Shown: positions 1 through 9,015, counted from the stretch's first letter. The stretch is 64,000 nt of DNA from Pseudomonas sp. FP453 (GCF_030687495.1 NZ_CP117435.1:6204501-6268500); one strand, 5' to 3'. Numbers and translations are program-made. The notes: generated by a model from the letters alone, not told the origin.

Positions 1-863
1 CCGCGCAGGCTTCACGCCAAGCCTTGCCACTTGACTGGGTGGGCATGTGCGGCATCGCCCTGCCGATCCTGATCGACGGCCAACGCCTCAGCGCCCGCGC
101 CGATGCCGGCGTCAGCCTGGACGACGGTGAAGCCCGTGGCATTCATATGTCACGCCTGTACCTGGCGCTGGAAATGCTTGAGCAACAGCCGCTTACGCCT
201 GCACTTCTGCGTAATGTACTGCAGCGTTTCCTCGACACACATGAAGGTTTATCTAAGAACGCCTACCTGCGCATCCACACCGATTTGCTGCTCAAACGCC
301 CGGCGTTGATCAGCCCTTTGGCTGGCTGGAAGGCCTACCCGGTGAGCCTCGAAGCGCGCCTGGAAAACCAGATGTTCCACGTGGAACTAAAAATTGACGT
401 TACCTACTCATCAACCTGCCCTTGCTCCGCCGCCCTCGCCAGGCAGTTGATTCAGCAGCAATTTCTCGACGACTTCAGCAATACGCCGCTCAAGCACGAA
501 GACGTCCTCAACTGGCTGGGCAGCGCCAACGGCATCATCGCCACGCCCCACAGCCAGCGCAGCACTGCGCAGTTAAATATCCAATTGCAAGGCTCAGACC
601 TGGCGCTGACTGAGTTGATCGACCACGCCGAAGCGGCCCTCGGCACCGCCGTACAAACCGCCGTAAAACGTGCGGACGAACAAGCCTTCGCCCTGGCCAA
701 CGGGCAGAACCTGATGTTCTGCGAAGACGCCGCCCGCCGCCTGAACCTCGCCTTGAAACGCTCGGATGCCGTCAAAGCCTTCCACCTGAAAGTGATCCAC
801 GCCGAAAGCCTGCACGCGCACGATGCCGTGGCTGAAAGTCGCTGGACGAGACACCCTGCATGA
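1..863 (+). CDS. folE2: GTP cyclohydrolase FolE2 (type IB), 5' truncated by window edge
   Basis: FolE2 converts GTP to 7,8-dihydroneopterin triphosphate, the first step of folate and queuosine-type pterin synthesis. It is the alternative to zinc-dependent FolE. The reading frame is already open at base 3 (AQASRQALPLDWVGMCGIA), which is normal FolE2 N-terminal sequence, so the true start lies upstream and the TTG at 24 is not the start. The catalytic-cysteine segment STCPCS is present near base 415, followed by the usual C-terminal region ending at 863. The stop overlaps the next ATG (ATGA), so the gene is translationally coupled to the ABC transporter. In pseudomonads folE2 belongs to the Zur regulon; any Zur box would lie upstream of this window. 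Confidence 0.95.
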   Translation, partial: AQASRQALPLDWVGMCGIALPILIDGQRLSARADAGVSLDDGEARGIHMSRLYLALEMLEQQPLTPALLRNVLQRFLDTHEGLSKNAYLRIHTDLLLKRPALISPLAGWKAYPVSLEARLENQMFHVELKIDVTYSSTCPCSAALARQLIQQQFLDDFSNTPLKHEDVLNWLGSANGIIATPHSQRSTAQLNIQLQGSDLALTELIDHAEAALGTAVQTAVKRADEQAFALANGQNLMFCEDAARRLNLALKRSDAVKAFHLKVIHAESLHAHDAVAESRWTRHPA

Positions 864-1528
864 TCACCTGCACCGCATTACGCTGGGGCGCGCCAGGCCA
901 ACCGCTGACCCCCGCCCTCGATCTCACCCTGCAACAAGGCAGCCTCACCGGCATCATCGGCGCCAACGGCACCGGCAAAAGCAGCCTGCTCAAAGTCATC
1001 GCCGGCCTGCAAAAGCCGCTGGCGGGCAAAGTGCGCGTGGACGTCTCACGGCGTGGCGGCCTGTCGTTCCTGCCCCAGCAACAGCACCTCGACCGCCAGT
1101 TCCCCATCAGCCTGCAAGAACTGGTCGCCGCTGGCTTCTGGGGCACGAAACTCTCGCCGCAACAACGCAGCCAGCGCCTGGAAGCGGTCCTGGAAGACTG
1201 GTGCCTCAGCGGCCTGCAACATCGCCCGTTGATGGCCTTGTCTGGCGGCGAACTGCAACGCGCCCTGCTCGCCCGCATGAGCCTGGCCGAAGCACCGGTG
1301 TTGCTGCTCGACGAACCTCACGCCGCCCTCGACGAAGACGGCCAGGCGCTGTGCTGGAAACACATCCACGCCTGGCATGACGCCGGCCGCACACTGATCG
1401 TGGTCTGTCACGACCTCGCCTCGGTGCGCCAGCACACCCAACAAGTCGTGCAGATCAAAAGCACTGGCTGCGTGTTCGGCAACAGCAAAGAGCTGATCCG
1501 CCCACAAGCCCAAATGCAGGTGGCCTGA
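860..1528 (+). CDS. znuC: ZnuC-like zinc/manganese ABC transporter ATP-binding protein
   Basis: ATPase subunit (222 aa) of a metal ABC importer acting at the cytoplasmic face of the inner membrane. Walker A is GANGTGKS (about residues 34-41), the signature is LSGGELQR (about 126-133), Walker B is VLLLDEP (about 147-153), and a switch histidine sits in VVCHDL (about 182). The ATG overlaps the folE2 stop, and its own stop overlaps the permease start, so all are read as one message. The metal assignment comes from the neighbouring periplasmic binding protein and the zinc-stress genes, not from this subunit itself. This is probably a second, Zur-controlled copy distinct from a main znuABC locus. 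Confidence 0.88.
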   Translation: MITCTALRWGAPGQPLTPALDLTLQQGSLTGIIGANGTGKSSLLKVIAGLQKPLAGKVRVDVSRRGGLSFLPQQQHLDRQFPISLQELVAAGFWGTKLSPQQRSQRLEAVLEDWCLSGLQHRPLMALSGGELQRALLARMSLAEAPVLLLDEPHAALDEDGQALCWKHIHAWHDAGRTLIVVCHDLASVRQHTQQVVQIKSTGCVFGNSKELIRPQAQMQVA

Positions 1529-2394
1529 TGCACTTCGCCGCCCACCTGTGGATGCCGTTCGTTGATTTTGTCTTCATGCGCCGCGCACTGATCGGCGGGC
1601 TCGTTCTGGCATGCAGCACCGCGCCCCTCGGCGTGTTCCTGATCCTGCGCCGCATGAGCCTGATCGGTGACGCCGTGGCCCACGGCATCCTGCCCGGCGC
1701 CGCCCTCGGCTTCTGGTTTGCCGGCCTCAGCCTGCCCGCGCTGACCATCGGCGGCCTCGGCGCCGGCCTGAGCATGGCCGGCCTGTCCGCGTGGATCACC
1801 CGCCGCACCGGCCTGCGCGAAGACGCCAGCCTCGCCGCTATCTACCCGATCTCCCTCGCCGCTGGCGTGCTGATCCTCGGCCTCGCCGGCAAGCGCCTGG
1901 ACCTGCTGCACCTGCTGTTTGGCTCAGCCCTGGCGGTGGACGAAACCACCCTCACCGGCATGCTCTGGGTCACTGGGTTCAGCCTGATCGCCATGGCGCT
2001 GATCTACAAACCGCTGCTGCTGGACACCCTCGACCCGCTGTTCCTGCAAACGGTCAGCCGCCTCGGCCCGCTGGCGCATGGGTTGTTCCTGACGCTGGTG
2101 GTGCTGAACCTGGTGATCGGCTTCCAGGCCATCGGCGCCCTGATGGTGGTAGGCCTGATGATGTTGCCGGCCATCGCTTCACGTTTCTGGAGCCGGCGCC
2201 TGCCGGTGTTGATCGCGGTATCGGCGGTGCTGGGATGCCTGTCGGTATGGCTGGGCTTGTTGCTGTCGTTCTACTACTCGTTGCCCAGCGGCCCGGCCAT
2301 CGTGCTGGTGGCGGGCGCCGGGTATTTGCTGTCCGTGGTCTTCGGTCCGGTGCACGGCTTGCTGCGCCGCCCGCCTTTGCTGTCATCCCAATGA
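1528..2394 (+). CDS. znuB: ZnuB-like metal ABC transporter permease (ABC-3 family)
   Basis: Integral membrane permease of 288 aa with roughly eight hydrophobic helices, rich in Leu, Ala and Gly. It has the ABC-3 family landmarks: an N-terminal segment with GDAVAHGILPGAALGF (about residues 50-65) and a later VVGLMMLPAIASRF (about 205-220). Its ATG shares one base with the stop of the ATPase gene. With the ATPase before it and the solute-binding protein after it, it forms a complete importer. Length and topology match ZnuB/MntB/FimC-type permeases. Zinc is inferred from context. Confidence 0.88.
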   Translation: MHFAAHLWMPFVDFVFMRRALIGGLVLACSTAPLGVFLILRRMSLIGDAVAHGILPGAALGFWFAGLSLPALTIGGLGAGLSMAGLSAWITRRTGLREDASLAAIYPISLAAGVLILGLAGKRLDLLHLLFGSALAVDETTLTGMLWVTGFSLIAMALIYKPLLLDTLDPLFLQTVSRLGPLAHGLFLTLVVLNLVIGFQAIGALMVVGLMMLPAIASRFWSRRLPVLIAVSAVLGCLSVWLGLLLSFYYSLPSGPAIVLVAGAGYLLSVVFGPVHGLLRRPPLLSSQ

Positions 2395-2405
2395 GGTGTT
2401 TCCCG

Positions 2406-3284
2406 ATGCGTGCTCTACTCGTGCTGTTCAGCCTACTGCTGCCGCTGTCGATGGCCCAGGCGGCCGACAAACTCCAGGTGGTCACCAGCTTCAGTATTCT
2501 CGATGACATCACCCACCAGATCGGTGGCGAGCACATCCAGATCAGCAACATGGTCGGCCCGGACGCCGATGCCCACACCTACGAGCCCACCCCGGACGAC
2601 GCCAAGGCCCTGCTCAAGGCCCGGGTCATTATCAAGAATGGCCTGGGCTTCGAGCCGTGGCTGGACCGCCTGGTGACCAGCACCGAAACCAAAGCCACCG
2701 TAGTGACCGCCAGCAAAGGCGTGATTTCCCACACCATGGACGAGGACGGCGAAACCATCCCCGACCCGCACGCCTGGCACAACCTGGCCAATGCCGAAAT
2801 CTATGTGAACAACATCACCAAGGCCCTGATCGCCGCCGACCCGGCCAACAAAGCCGATTACCAGCGCAACAGCCAAACCTACCTGAAGGACATCTACCGC
2901 CTGCTGGCCGAAGCCAAGGCCAAGTTCGGCGCACTGCCGCCGGGCAACCGCCGCATCGTCACCTCCCATGACGCCTTTGGTTACCTGGGCCAGGCTTACG
3001 GGATCGAGTTCCTCGCGCCCCAGGGTTTGTCCACCGAACGTGAACCGTCTGCCGCCGAAGTCGCCGCGCTGATCACGCAGATCCGCAAAGACAAGGTCAA
3101 GGCCGTGTTCATGGAAAACATCAAGGATTCGCGCCTGCTCAAGCAGATCGCTGACGAAAGCGGCGCGCAGATCGGCGGCACGCTGTACTCCGACGCCCTC
3201 GCCGCCGAAGGCCCGGCGAGCACCTTTACCGGGCTGTTCGAATACAACCTCAACACCCTGTGCGCGGCCCTGGCCAAGCCATGA
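2406..3284 (+). CDS. znuA: ZnuA-like periplasmic metal-binding protein
   Basis: Cluster A-I solute-binding protein (292 aa) that would deliver Zn(II), or possibly Mn(II), to the permease. The start at 2406 gives a clean signal peptide (residues about 1-20, ending AQA-A) with GAGGTG eight bases upstream; an ATG at 2391 is less likely. Probable metal ligands are His57 (DAHTYEP), His122 (DPHAWHN), His188 (TSHDAFGY) and Asp263 (LYSDAL), the usual three-His-plus-acid set. There is no long His/Asp-rich loop between the first two ligands, unlike E. coli ZnuA; only a short acidic HTMDEDGE stretch is present. The stop overlaps the hisI2 start. Confidence 0.88.
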   Translation: MRALLVLFSLLLPLSMAQAADKLQVVTSFSILDDITHQIGGEHIQISNMVGPDADAHTYEPTPDDAKALLKARVIIKNGLGFEPWLDRLVTSTETKATVVTASKGVISHTMDEDGETIPDPHAWHNLANAEIYVNNITKALIAADPANKADYQRNSQTYLKDIYRLLAEAKAKFGALPPGNRRIVTSHDAFGYLGQAYGIEFLAPQGLSTEREPSAAEVAALITQIRKDKVKAVFMENIKDSRLLKQIADESGAQIGGTLYSDALAAEGPASTFTGLFEYNLNTLCAALAKP

Positions 3285-3694
3285 GCCTGAGCATGCTCGA
3301 CCTGGAAGGGGCTGCCCTGGGCAGCCGCTTCCCCCTCGAAGCCGTGCTCGATGCCCTGCCGTGGAACAGCGCTGGCCTGATCGCCGCCATCGCCCAACAG
3401 CATGGCAGCGGCGAGGTGCTGATGCTGGCCTGGATGAACCGCCAGGCCCTTAACGAAACCCTCGCCACCGGCCACGTCTGCTACTGGTCGCGCTCGCGCC
3501 AGCGGCTGTGGCGCAAGGGCGAAAGCTCCGGCCACTGGCAGCAACTGGTGGAAGCGCGCCTGGATTGCGACGGCGACGCCGTGCTGCTGATCGTCGATCA
3601 GCAAGGCCCCGCCTGCCACACCGGTCGGCCCACCTGCTTCTACAACGCCATCGATGGCGACCACGTCCACATCATTACGGAAGCCTCAGCATGA
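3281..3694 (+). CDS. hisI2: HisI paralogue (phosphoribosyl-AMP cyclohydrolase) of the zinc operon
   Basis: Resembles the HisI enzyme that opens the adenine ring of phosphoribosyl-AMP in histidine synthesis. It is 137 aa, counted from the ATG at 3281, which overlaps the znuA stop. The family motif set is intact: WSRSRQRLWRKGESSGHWQ, then D95-C96-D97-G-D99 (magnesium and zinc site), then ACHTG and TCF supplying Cys112 and Cys119. Zinc-operon HisI copies are known from several proteobacteria as backup enzymes. This copy keeps all three zinc cysteines, so the sequence does not suggest a metal-free version. It may have higher zinc affinity, or be a copy whose expression is simply raised under zinc starvation. 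Confidence 0.88.
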   Translation: MSLSMLDLEGAALGSRFPLEAVLDALPWNSAGLIAAIAQQHGSGEVLMLAWMNRQALNETLATGHVCYWSRSRQRLWRKGESSGHWQQLVEARLDCDGDAVLLIVDQQGPACHTGRPTCFYNAIDGDHVHIITEASA

Positions 3695-4251
3695 TCCGCA
3701 AGAACCCTTCCGGCGATCTGCCAGTGATTGCCGAATCGGCCTACGTCGATAAAACCGCAATCATCTGCGGCAAGGTGATCATCGGCGAGAACGTCTTCGT
3801 CGGCCCCTACGCCGTGATCCGCGCCGACGAAGTCGACGCCAGCGGCGCCATGGACCCGATCACCATCGGCGCCAACTCCAATATCCAGGACGGCGTGGTC
3901 ATCCACTCCAAATCCGGCGCCGCGGTGACCATCGGCGAGTTCACCTCCATCGCCCACCGCTCCATCGTCCACGGCCCCTGCACCGTCGGCGACCGTGTGT
4001 TTATCGGCTTCAACAGCGTGCTGTTCAACTGCGCCGTGGGCGACGGCTGCGTGGTGCGCCACAACTCGGTGGTGGACGGGCGCGACTTGCCCGCCGCGTT
4101 CTACGTGCCCTCCACCACCCGCATCGGGCCCAACACCGACCTGTCGCAATTCCCACCAGTGAGCGTCAGCGCCTCGGAGTTTTCCGAAGACGTGGCGCGC
4201 ACCAACGTCGATCTGGTGCGCGGCTACAAAGCCCTGCAAAACGAGTTCTGA
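3691..4251 (+). CDS. Gamma-class carbonic anhydrase-like hexapeptide protein
   Basis: Left-handed beta-helix protein of 186 aa with repeated hexapeptides (for example AIICGK-VIIGEN-VFVGPY). The three gamma-carbonic-anhydrase metal histidines are in place: His72 in VVIHS, and His89 and His94 in AHRSIVH with the diagnostic five-residue spacing. The reaction would be hydration of CO2 to bicarbonate in the cytoplasm. Gamma-class enzymes can use Fe(II) or Co(II) as well as Zn(II), which fits a role as replacement for zinc-dependent beta-class enzymes when zinc is short. It overlaps hisI2 by four bases and is followed after 3 bp by pyrC2. Confidence 0.85.
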   Translation: MIRKNPSGDLPVIAESAYVDKTAIICGKVIIGENVFVGPYAVIRADEVDASGAMDPITIGANSNIQDGVVIHSKSGAAVTIGEFTSIAHRSIVHGPCTVGDRVFIGFNSVLFNCAVGDGCVVRHNSVVDGRDLPAAFYVPSTTRIGPNTDLSQFPPVSVSASEFSEDVARTNVDLVRGYKALQNEF

Positions 4252-4254
4252 ACC

Positions 4255-5592
4255 ATGAGCCGCCTGCTGATCCGCAATGCCCGCCTGGTGAATGAAGGCC
4301 AGGAATTCGACGCCGATGTGCTGGTCGCCAATGGCCGCATCGAGAAGATCGCCAGCAGCATCGAAGGTTGCAACGCGCCCGTGGCCATCGACGCCCAGGG
4401 CCAGTGGCTGCTGCCGGGCATGATCGATGACCAGGTGCATTTTCGAGAACCCGGCGCGCCAGACAAAGGCAGCTTCTACAGCGAATCCCGTGCGGCGGTG
4501 GCCGGCGGCATCACCAGTTTCATGGACATGCCCAACACCAACCCCGCCACCCTCGACCTCGAAGCGCTGGCCGATAAAAAGCGCCGTGCCGCGCTGCACT
4601 CGGTGGCCAACTACGGCTTTCATTTTGGTGTGAGCAACGACAACCTCGACATCGTCGCGGCCCTCGACCCGCGTGAAGTGGCCGGGGTCAAAGTGTTCAT
4701 GGGCGCCTCCACCGGCAATATGCTGGTGGACGACCCGCGCATCCTCGAGCGCCTGTTTGCCGAAGTGCCGACCATCCTGCTAGCCCATTGCGAGCACACG
4801 CCGAGCATCCAGGCCAACGAACTGCGCCTGCGCGAGCGCTTCGGCGAACACATCCCCGCCGTCGCCCACCCGCTGATCCGCGATGCCGAGGCGTGTTATC
4901 GCTCGTCCTCCTTTGCGGTGGAATTGGCAAAGCGCCACGGCACCCGCCTGCACGTACTGCACCTGACCAGCGCCCGCGAACTGGCGCTGTTCGAAGACAA
5001 ACCGCTGTCAGAAAAACGCATCACCGCTGAAGTCTGCCTGCACCACCTGCTGTTCGACGACCGCGACTATCACCGCCTCGGCCACCAGATCAAATGCAAC
5101 CCGGCGATCAAGACCCGCGCCGACCGCGACGCCCTGCGCCTGGCCTTGTTGAGTGATCGTCTGGATGTGATCGGCAGTGATCATGCGCCGCATACCTGGG
5201 CGCAAAAACAGTTGGAGTATCGGCAAGCGCCGGCGGGTTTGCCGCTGGTGCAGCACGCGCTGCCGGCGTTATTGGAGTTGGTGGCCGACGGGCATTTGCC
5301 CCTGGCCACCCTGGTGGCGAAGACCAGTCACCGCGTGGCGGACCTGTTTGCCATTCCTGATCGCGGCTATGTGCGTGAAGGCTATTGGGCCGACCTGGTG
5401 CTGATCCAGCCCGAACCGCAAGGCAAACCGGTGAGCAGCCAACCGATCCTCGGCCGCTGCGGCTGGACGCCCTTCGCCGAGCGTAGCTTCCGCCACAGCG
5501 TCAGCACCACGCTGGTATCCGGCCACCTGGCGTGGCACAACGGCCAGGTGGTCAACAGCTGCCAGGGTTTGCCCCTTCACTTTCTGCGTTAG
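4255..5592 (+). CDS. pyrC2: Dihydroorotase paralogue of the zinc operon
   Basis: Amidohydrolase of 445 aa, probable dihydroorotase (carbamoyl-aspartate to dihydroorotate, pyrimidine synthesis), also listed as pyrQ in P. aeruginosa. Visible family elements are GMIDDQVHFREPG (residues 55-67), the lysine of VKVFMGAS that is normally carboxylated (Lys146), AHCEH (about 177-181), HVLHLTSA (about 233-240) and SDHAPHT (about 308-314). The usual HxH motif reads Gln60-Val-His62, so one canonical metal ligand is Gln; I recall the same QVH in Bacteroidetes-type dihydroorotases, so this may be a subfamily trait. It is the last gene of the operon, and its stop overlaps the convergent DUF3617 gene by four bases. 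Confidence 0.85.
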   Translation: MSRLLIRNARLVNEGQEFDADVLVANGRIEKIASSIEGCNAPVAIDAQGQWLLPGMIDDQVHFREPGAPDKGSFYSESRAAVAGGITSFMDMPNTNPATLDLEALADKKRRAALHSVANYGFHFGVSNDNLDIVAALDPREVAGVKVFMGASTGNMLVDDPRILERLFAEVPTILLAHCEHTPSIQANELRLRERFGEHIPAVAHPLIRDAEACYRSSSFAVELAKRHGTRLHVLHLTSARELALFEDKPLSEKRITAEVCLHHLLFDDRDYHRLGHQIKCNPAIKTRADRDALRLALLSDRLDVIGSDHAPHTWAQKQLEYRQAPAGLPLVQHALPALLELVADGHLPLATLVAKTSHRVADLFAIPDRGYVREGYWADLVLIQPEPQGKPVSSQPILGRCGWTPFAERSFRHSVSTTLVSGHLAWHNGQVVNSCQGLPLHFLR

Positions 5593-6110
5593 GCGCGGGG
5601 TTTGACCGTGCCGCAATCGGTGCCCAGCCATTGGGCGTGGGTGTCCAGGCTGCCCTTCTGCTGAATGCCGGTGGCATTGAAGGTGCCGTTGACGCTGGTG
5701 CTGAATTCCTTCTGGCTCTGGAAAGTGGCGACACCGGTGCCTTGGGCTTTCGGGCAGCTGAAACGGAATTTCCACTGGTTGCCGGTCTTGTCGGTCACTT
5801 CCTGTTTGCAGCCCGATTGCGGGTCGGTCAGGGGGATAGAGTCAGAAGCGACCTGCGCCGGGGTGAGGCACACCTGCACGCCTTTACCGGCCATGGTGAT
5901 GCCCTGTTTTTCCAGCATGGCGCGCTGTTCGGGGGTCATCTGTTGCTTGAGCTGGCCGAGGATCAGCGACAAATCCGGCAGGTCCTGGTTATCCACTTTC
6001 ATGTTGCTGGTGGTCAATTCCCACAAGCCCGGCGCCAGCATCTGCGCCTGTGCTGCGACGGGCAGCGCCAAACCAGTGACCATGGCCAAACAGAGCAGAC
6101 GTGCATTCAT
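5589..6110 (-). CDS. DUF3617-family periplasmic protein
   Basis: Small secreted protein (173 aa) with a clear Sec signal peptide (MNARLLCLAMVTGLALPVAAQAQ) and the family opening 'GLWELTTSNM' just after it. The mature domain contains two widely spaced cysteine pairs (VCLTP, SGCKQ, SCPKA, TDCGT), typical of the DUF3617 fold. The biochemical role of the family is unknown. The gene is monocistronic and converges on pyrC2 with a four-base overlap of stop codons. It diverges from cls across a roughly 130 bp intergenic region. Confidence 0.8.
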   Translation of the reverse strand: MNARLLCLAMVTGLALPVAAQAQMLAPGLWELTTSNMKVDNQDLPDLSLILGQLKQQMTPEQRAMLEKQGITMAGKGVQVCLTPAQVASDSIPLTDPQSGCKQEVTDKTGNQWKFRFSCPKAQGTGVATFQSQKEFSTSVNGTFNATGIQQKGSLDTHAQWLGTDCGTVKPRA

Positions 6111-6240
6111 CGGGTAACTCCTGGGTAATTGTGGGCGTTAGACGCCGCAAAGCCGCCAGTGTTGCACGGCAAATAAAATAGCGACATTCGGCACCAGACA
6201 TGGTCTGTTAGGCATTGGATTGTCTGGAGTCTCGTCGTCC

Positions 6241-7680
6241 ATGGATTTCTTTGGCCCGCACCTGCTCGCCTACTTCATCGCCACGCTGCACTTTCTCGGC
6301 ACGCTCGCCGCGATCCACGCGGTGCTGACCGTCAGGACCGCCCAAGGCTCGATCGCCTGGGCCCTGTCGCTGATGTTCATGCCCTACCTCACGCTCATCC
6401 CCTACCTGATCTTTGGCCGCAGCACCTTTGACGCCTACATCCAGGCGCGGCGCCAGGCCAACCAGGAAATGCACACCGCCATCACCGAGCTGAACTGGCG
6501 CCCGTGGGTCGAAGAAGCCCTCGCCGCGCGCAACTCCAGCGCCTACGCCTCGCTGCGCGCCATGCCCAAGCTGGGGCGCATGCCATGCCTGGCCAACAAC
6601 GAAGTGCGCTTGTTGATCAATGGCGACGCCACCTTCAGCGCGATCTTCGCGGCGATTCGCAACGCCAAGACTGCGGTGCTGTTCCAGTTTTTCATCATCC
6701 ATGACGACGAGCTTGGCAGGCAGTTGCACACCCTACTGCAGGAAAAAGCCGCCCAAGGTGTCAGCATTTACGTGCTGTACGACCGCATTGGCAGCCATGC
6801 CCTGCCTCACCGTTACGTGCAATCCCTGCGTGACGCCGGGGTGCAGGTCAAGGCATTCGCGACGCGCAGTGGCTGGCTCAACCGTTTCCAGGTCAACTTC
6901 CGCAACCACCGCAAGATCGTCGTGGTGGACGGCGTTACCGGGTTTGTCGGCGGGCACAACGTCGGCGATGAATACCTCGGCAAAAAACCGCCGCTGGCGC
7001 CGTGGCGCGACACCCATGTGCAGGTCACCGGCCCGGTGGTGGCGTGCCTGCAAGAGTCGTTTGCCGAGGACTGGTTCTGGGCGGCGCGGGAGCTGCCGCC
7101 GCTGATCCTGCCGGACGCCTACCCCGACGACGGCGTGCTCTGCCAACTGCTCGCCAGCGGCCCGGCCGACCCGTATGAAACCTGCTCGCTGTTCTTCGTC
7201 GAAGCCATCCACGCGGCGACTGAACGCGTATGGATCACCAGCCCGTATTTCATCCCCGACGAAGCCGTGTTCGCCGCCCTGCGCCTGGCCGTATTGCGCG
7301 GCGTTGACGTGCGCCTGCTGCTGCCGTCGCGCCCCGACCACCGCATCGTCTACGCGGCCTCCAGCCTGTATGCGATCGAAGCCGTGCGCGCCGGCGTGCG
7401 TGTGTTCCGCTATACGCCAGGCTTTTTGCATCAAAAGGTGGTGTTGGTGGACAGCGAAATCAGCGCCATCGGCAGTGCGAATATGGACAACCGTTCGTTC
7501 CGGCTGAATTTTGAAGTGATGTTGCTGACGGTGGATGAAGCCTTCGCCCACGAGGTGGAACAGATGCTGCTGGATGACTTTGCCCTGGCCCATGAAGTCA
7601 GCCAGGAAGAAAGCCGCGAGACCCGGCGCCTGCAACAGCTGGGCATGCGGGTGGCGCGCTTGATCTCACCCATCCTCTAA
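6241..7680 (+). CDS. cls: Cardiolipin synthase
   Basis: Phospholipase-D-superfamily enzyme that joins two phosphatidylglycerols into cardiolipin at the inner membrane. From the ATG at 6241 it is 479 aa, the normal length for Pseudomonas ClsA; a TTG at 6220 would add seven residues without support. It has two N-terminal membrane helices (about residues 5-30 and 40-58). The two catalytic HKD motifs are [10 protein letters not shown] (His223) and HQKVVLVDS (His397), the second followed by GSANMDNRS. The next gene on the other strand is cfa, another membrane-lipid enzyme, and the two are separated by a REP doublet. Confidence 0.95.
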   Translation: MDFFGPHLLAYFIATLHFLGTLAAIHAVLTVRTAQGSIAWALSLMFMPYLTLIPYLIFGRSTFDAYIQARRQANQEMHTAITELNWRPWVEEALAARNSSAYASLRAMPKLGRMPCLANNEVRLLINGDATFSAIFAAIRNAKTAVLFQFFIIHDDELGRQLHTLLQEKAAQGVSIYVLYDRIGSHALPHRYVQSLRDAGVQVKAFATRSGWLNRFQVNFRNHRKIVVVDGVTGFVGGHNVGDEYLGKKPPLAPWRDTHVQVTGPVVACLQESFAEDWFWAARELPPLILPDAYPDDGVLCQLLASGPADPYETCSLFFVEAIHAATERVWITSPYFIPDEAVFAALRLAVLRGVDVRLLLPSRPDHRIVYAASSLYAIEAVRAGVRVFRYTPGFLHQKVVLVDSEISAIGSANMDNRSFRLNFEVMLLTVDEAFAHEVEQMLLDDFALAHEVSQEESRETRRLQQLGMRVARLISPIL

Positions 7681-7700
7681 CCAACAACACGGTAAAAAAC

Positions 7701-7789
7701 TGTGGGAGCTGGCTTGCCTGCGATAGCGGTGCATCAGCCAGCTCATCTGGTTCTGATACACCGCTATCGCAGGCAAGCCAGCTCCCACA
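7701..7789. repeat. REP doublet (REPIN), copy 1
   Basis: Two inverted copies of the same REP sequence: TGTGGGAGCTGGCTTGCC at 7701 and its reverse complement ending at 7789. Each arm runs on into GCGATAGCGGTG, giving about 30 bp arms around a 28 bp loop. It lies between the convergent cls and cfa genes and is followed by TTTTT, so it can also act as a bidirectional transcription stop. The same element recurs at 17058 and 55446. Confidence 0.93.
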
Positions 7790-7814
7790 TTTTTAGATCT
7801 TTGGTGCTGCTGAT

Positions 7815-8999
7815 TCAGCGGTAGATATCCTCCCGGGTCCACGGCAGCTCATGGCTACCATCCCCATGGGGCTTCACCGCCAGAATCTGATGCAAATTGA
7901 TCCACCCCCGCGCAAACGCATACGCACACCCCGCCAGGTACAACCGCCAGATCCGCAACGCCTGCTCCGGCACCATCTTCGCCGCCGCTTCCAGGTTGTC
8001 CTCCAGGCGCTCGCTCCAATGGTCCAGCGTGCGTGCGTAATGCAGGCGCAGGCTTTCGACATCGACCACTTCCAGCCCGACTTCGCTGAGCTCGGCAGTC
8101 ATCATCGCCAAATGCGGCAACTCGCCGTTGGGAAACACGTAGCGCTCGATAAAGTCACCGGCACCCCGGCCAACGGGGCGGCCGTCGGTGTGCTTGGCGG
8201 TGATACCGTGGTTCATCACCAGGCCGCCTTCACGCACCGCGCCAAACAGGGTCTGGCAATACTGCGCCAGGTTGGCGTGGCCGACGTGTTCGAACATGCC
8301 CACACTCACCACTTTGTCGAAACGGCCGTCTTGCGGCAGGTCGCGGTAGTCGAGCAATTGCAGGTCCACCTGGTCGTCCAAACCTTCGGCTTTCACCCGC
8401 TCGCGAGCCAGGGCCAACTGTTCTTTGCTCAGGGTGATGCCAAACACCTTGACCCCAAACTCCCGCGCGGCAAACCGGGCGAGCCCACCCCAGCCACAGC
8501 CGACGTCGAGCAAATACTCGCCCGGCTGCAAGCGCAACTTGCGGCACAGGTGGCGGAATTTGTCTTGTTGAGCCTGGTCGATGGATTCGCTGCCGGTTTC
8601 GAAGTAACCGCAGGAGTACGCCATGTCCTGGTCCAGCCACAGCTGGTAGAACTCGTTGGACAGGTCGTAGTGGTAGGAAATGGCCGCCGCGTCTGTGGCC
8701 TTATCGTGGATCGAGCGCACCGGACGCGTTTCTTCGTCGTCCTCCACCAGGGCATGACTCAACTCGTCGCATACCCGGATCACTTCGCTGATGGAGCCTT
8801 CCAGCTCCAGTTTGCCCTCGATAAAGGCCTCGCCCAGTGAATTGAGCGTCGGATGGGTCAGCTGAGGCACGACCGTGGGGTCCTTCACCACGATGGTCAC
8901 ACTGGGCTCGGGGCCCAAGTTGAATTCATGGCCATCCCAGAGTCGAAGACGCAGCGGCAGCTGAAGATTCTGTAAGGCCGGTGGAAGTTGCGCGAGCAT
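7815..8999 (-). CDS. cfa: Cyclopropane-fatty-acyl-phospholipid synthase
   Basis: SAM-dependent enzyme (394 aa) that methylenates unsaturated acyl chains of membrane phospholipids, usually in stationary phase. It has an N-terminal lipid-binding domain (about 1-100), then the Rossmann methyltransferase with LLDVGCGWGGLARFA (about 153-167), ISYHYDLSNEFY (about 107-118) and the C-terminal YLAGCAYAF segment typical of CFA synthases. A good ribosome site (GGGGGGA) lies about 7 bases before the ATG. A perfect 16 bp palindrome sits in the leader (9016-9031). Confidence 0.95.
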   Translation of the reverse strand: MLAQLPPALQNLQLPLRLRLWDGHEFNLGPEPSVTIVVKDPTVVPQLTHPTLNSLGEAFIEGKLELEGSISEVIRVCDELSHALVEDDEETRPVRSIHDKATDAAAISYHYDLSNEFYQLWLDQDMAYSCGYFETGSESIDQAQQDKFRHLCRKLRLQPGEYLLDVGCGWGGLARFAAREFGVKVFGITLSKEQLALARERVKAEGLDDQVDLQLLDYRDLPQDGRFDKVVSVGMFEHVGHANLAQYCQTLFGAVREGGLVMNHGITAKHTDGRPVGRGAGDFIERYVFPNGELPHLAMMTAELSEVGLEVVDVESLRLHYARTLDHWSERLEDNLEAAAKMVPEQALRIWRLYLAGCAYAFARGWINLHQILAVKPHGDGSHELPWTREDIYR

Positions 9000-9015
9000 G
9001 AGTAGTCCCCCCTTG

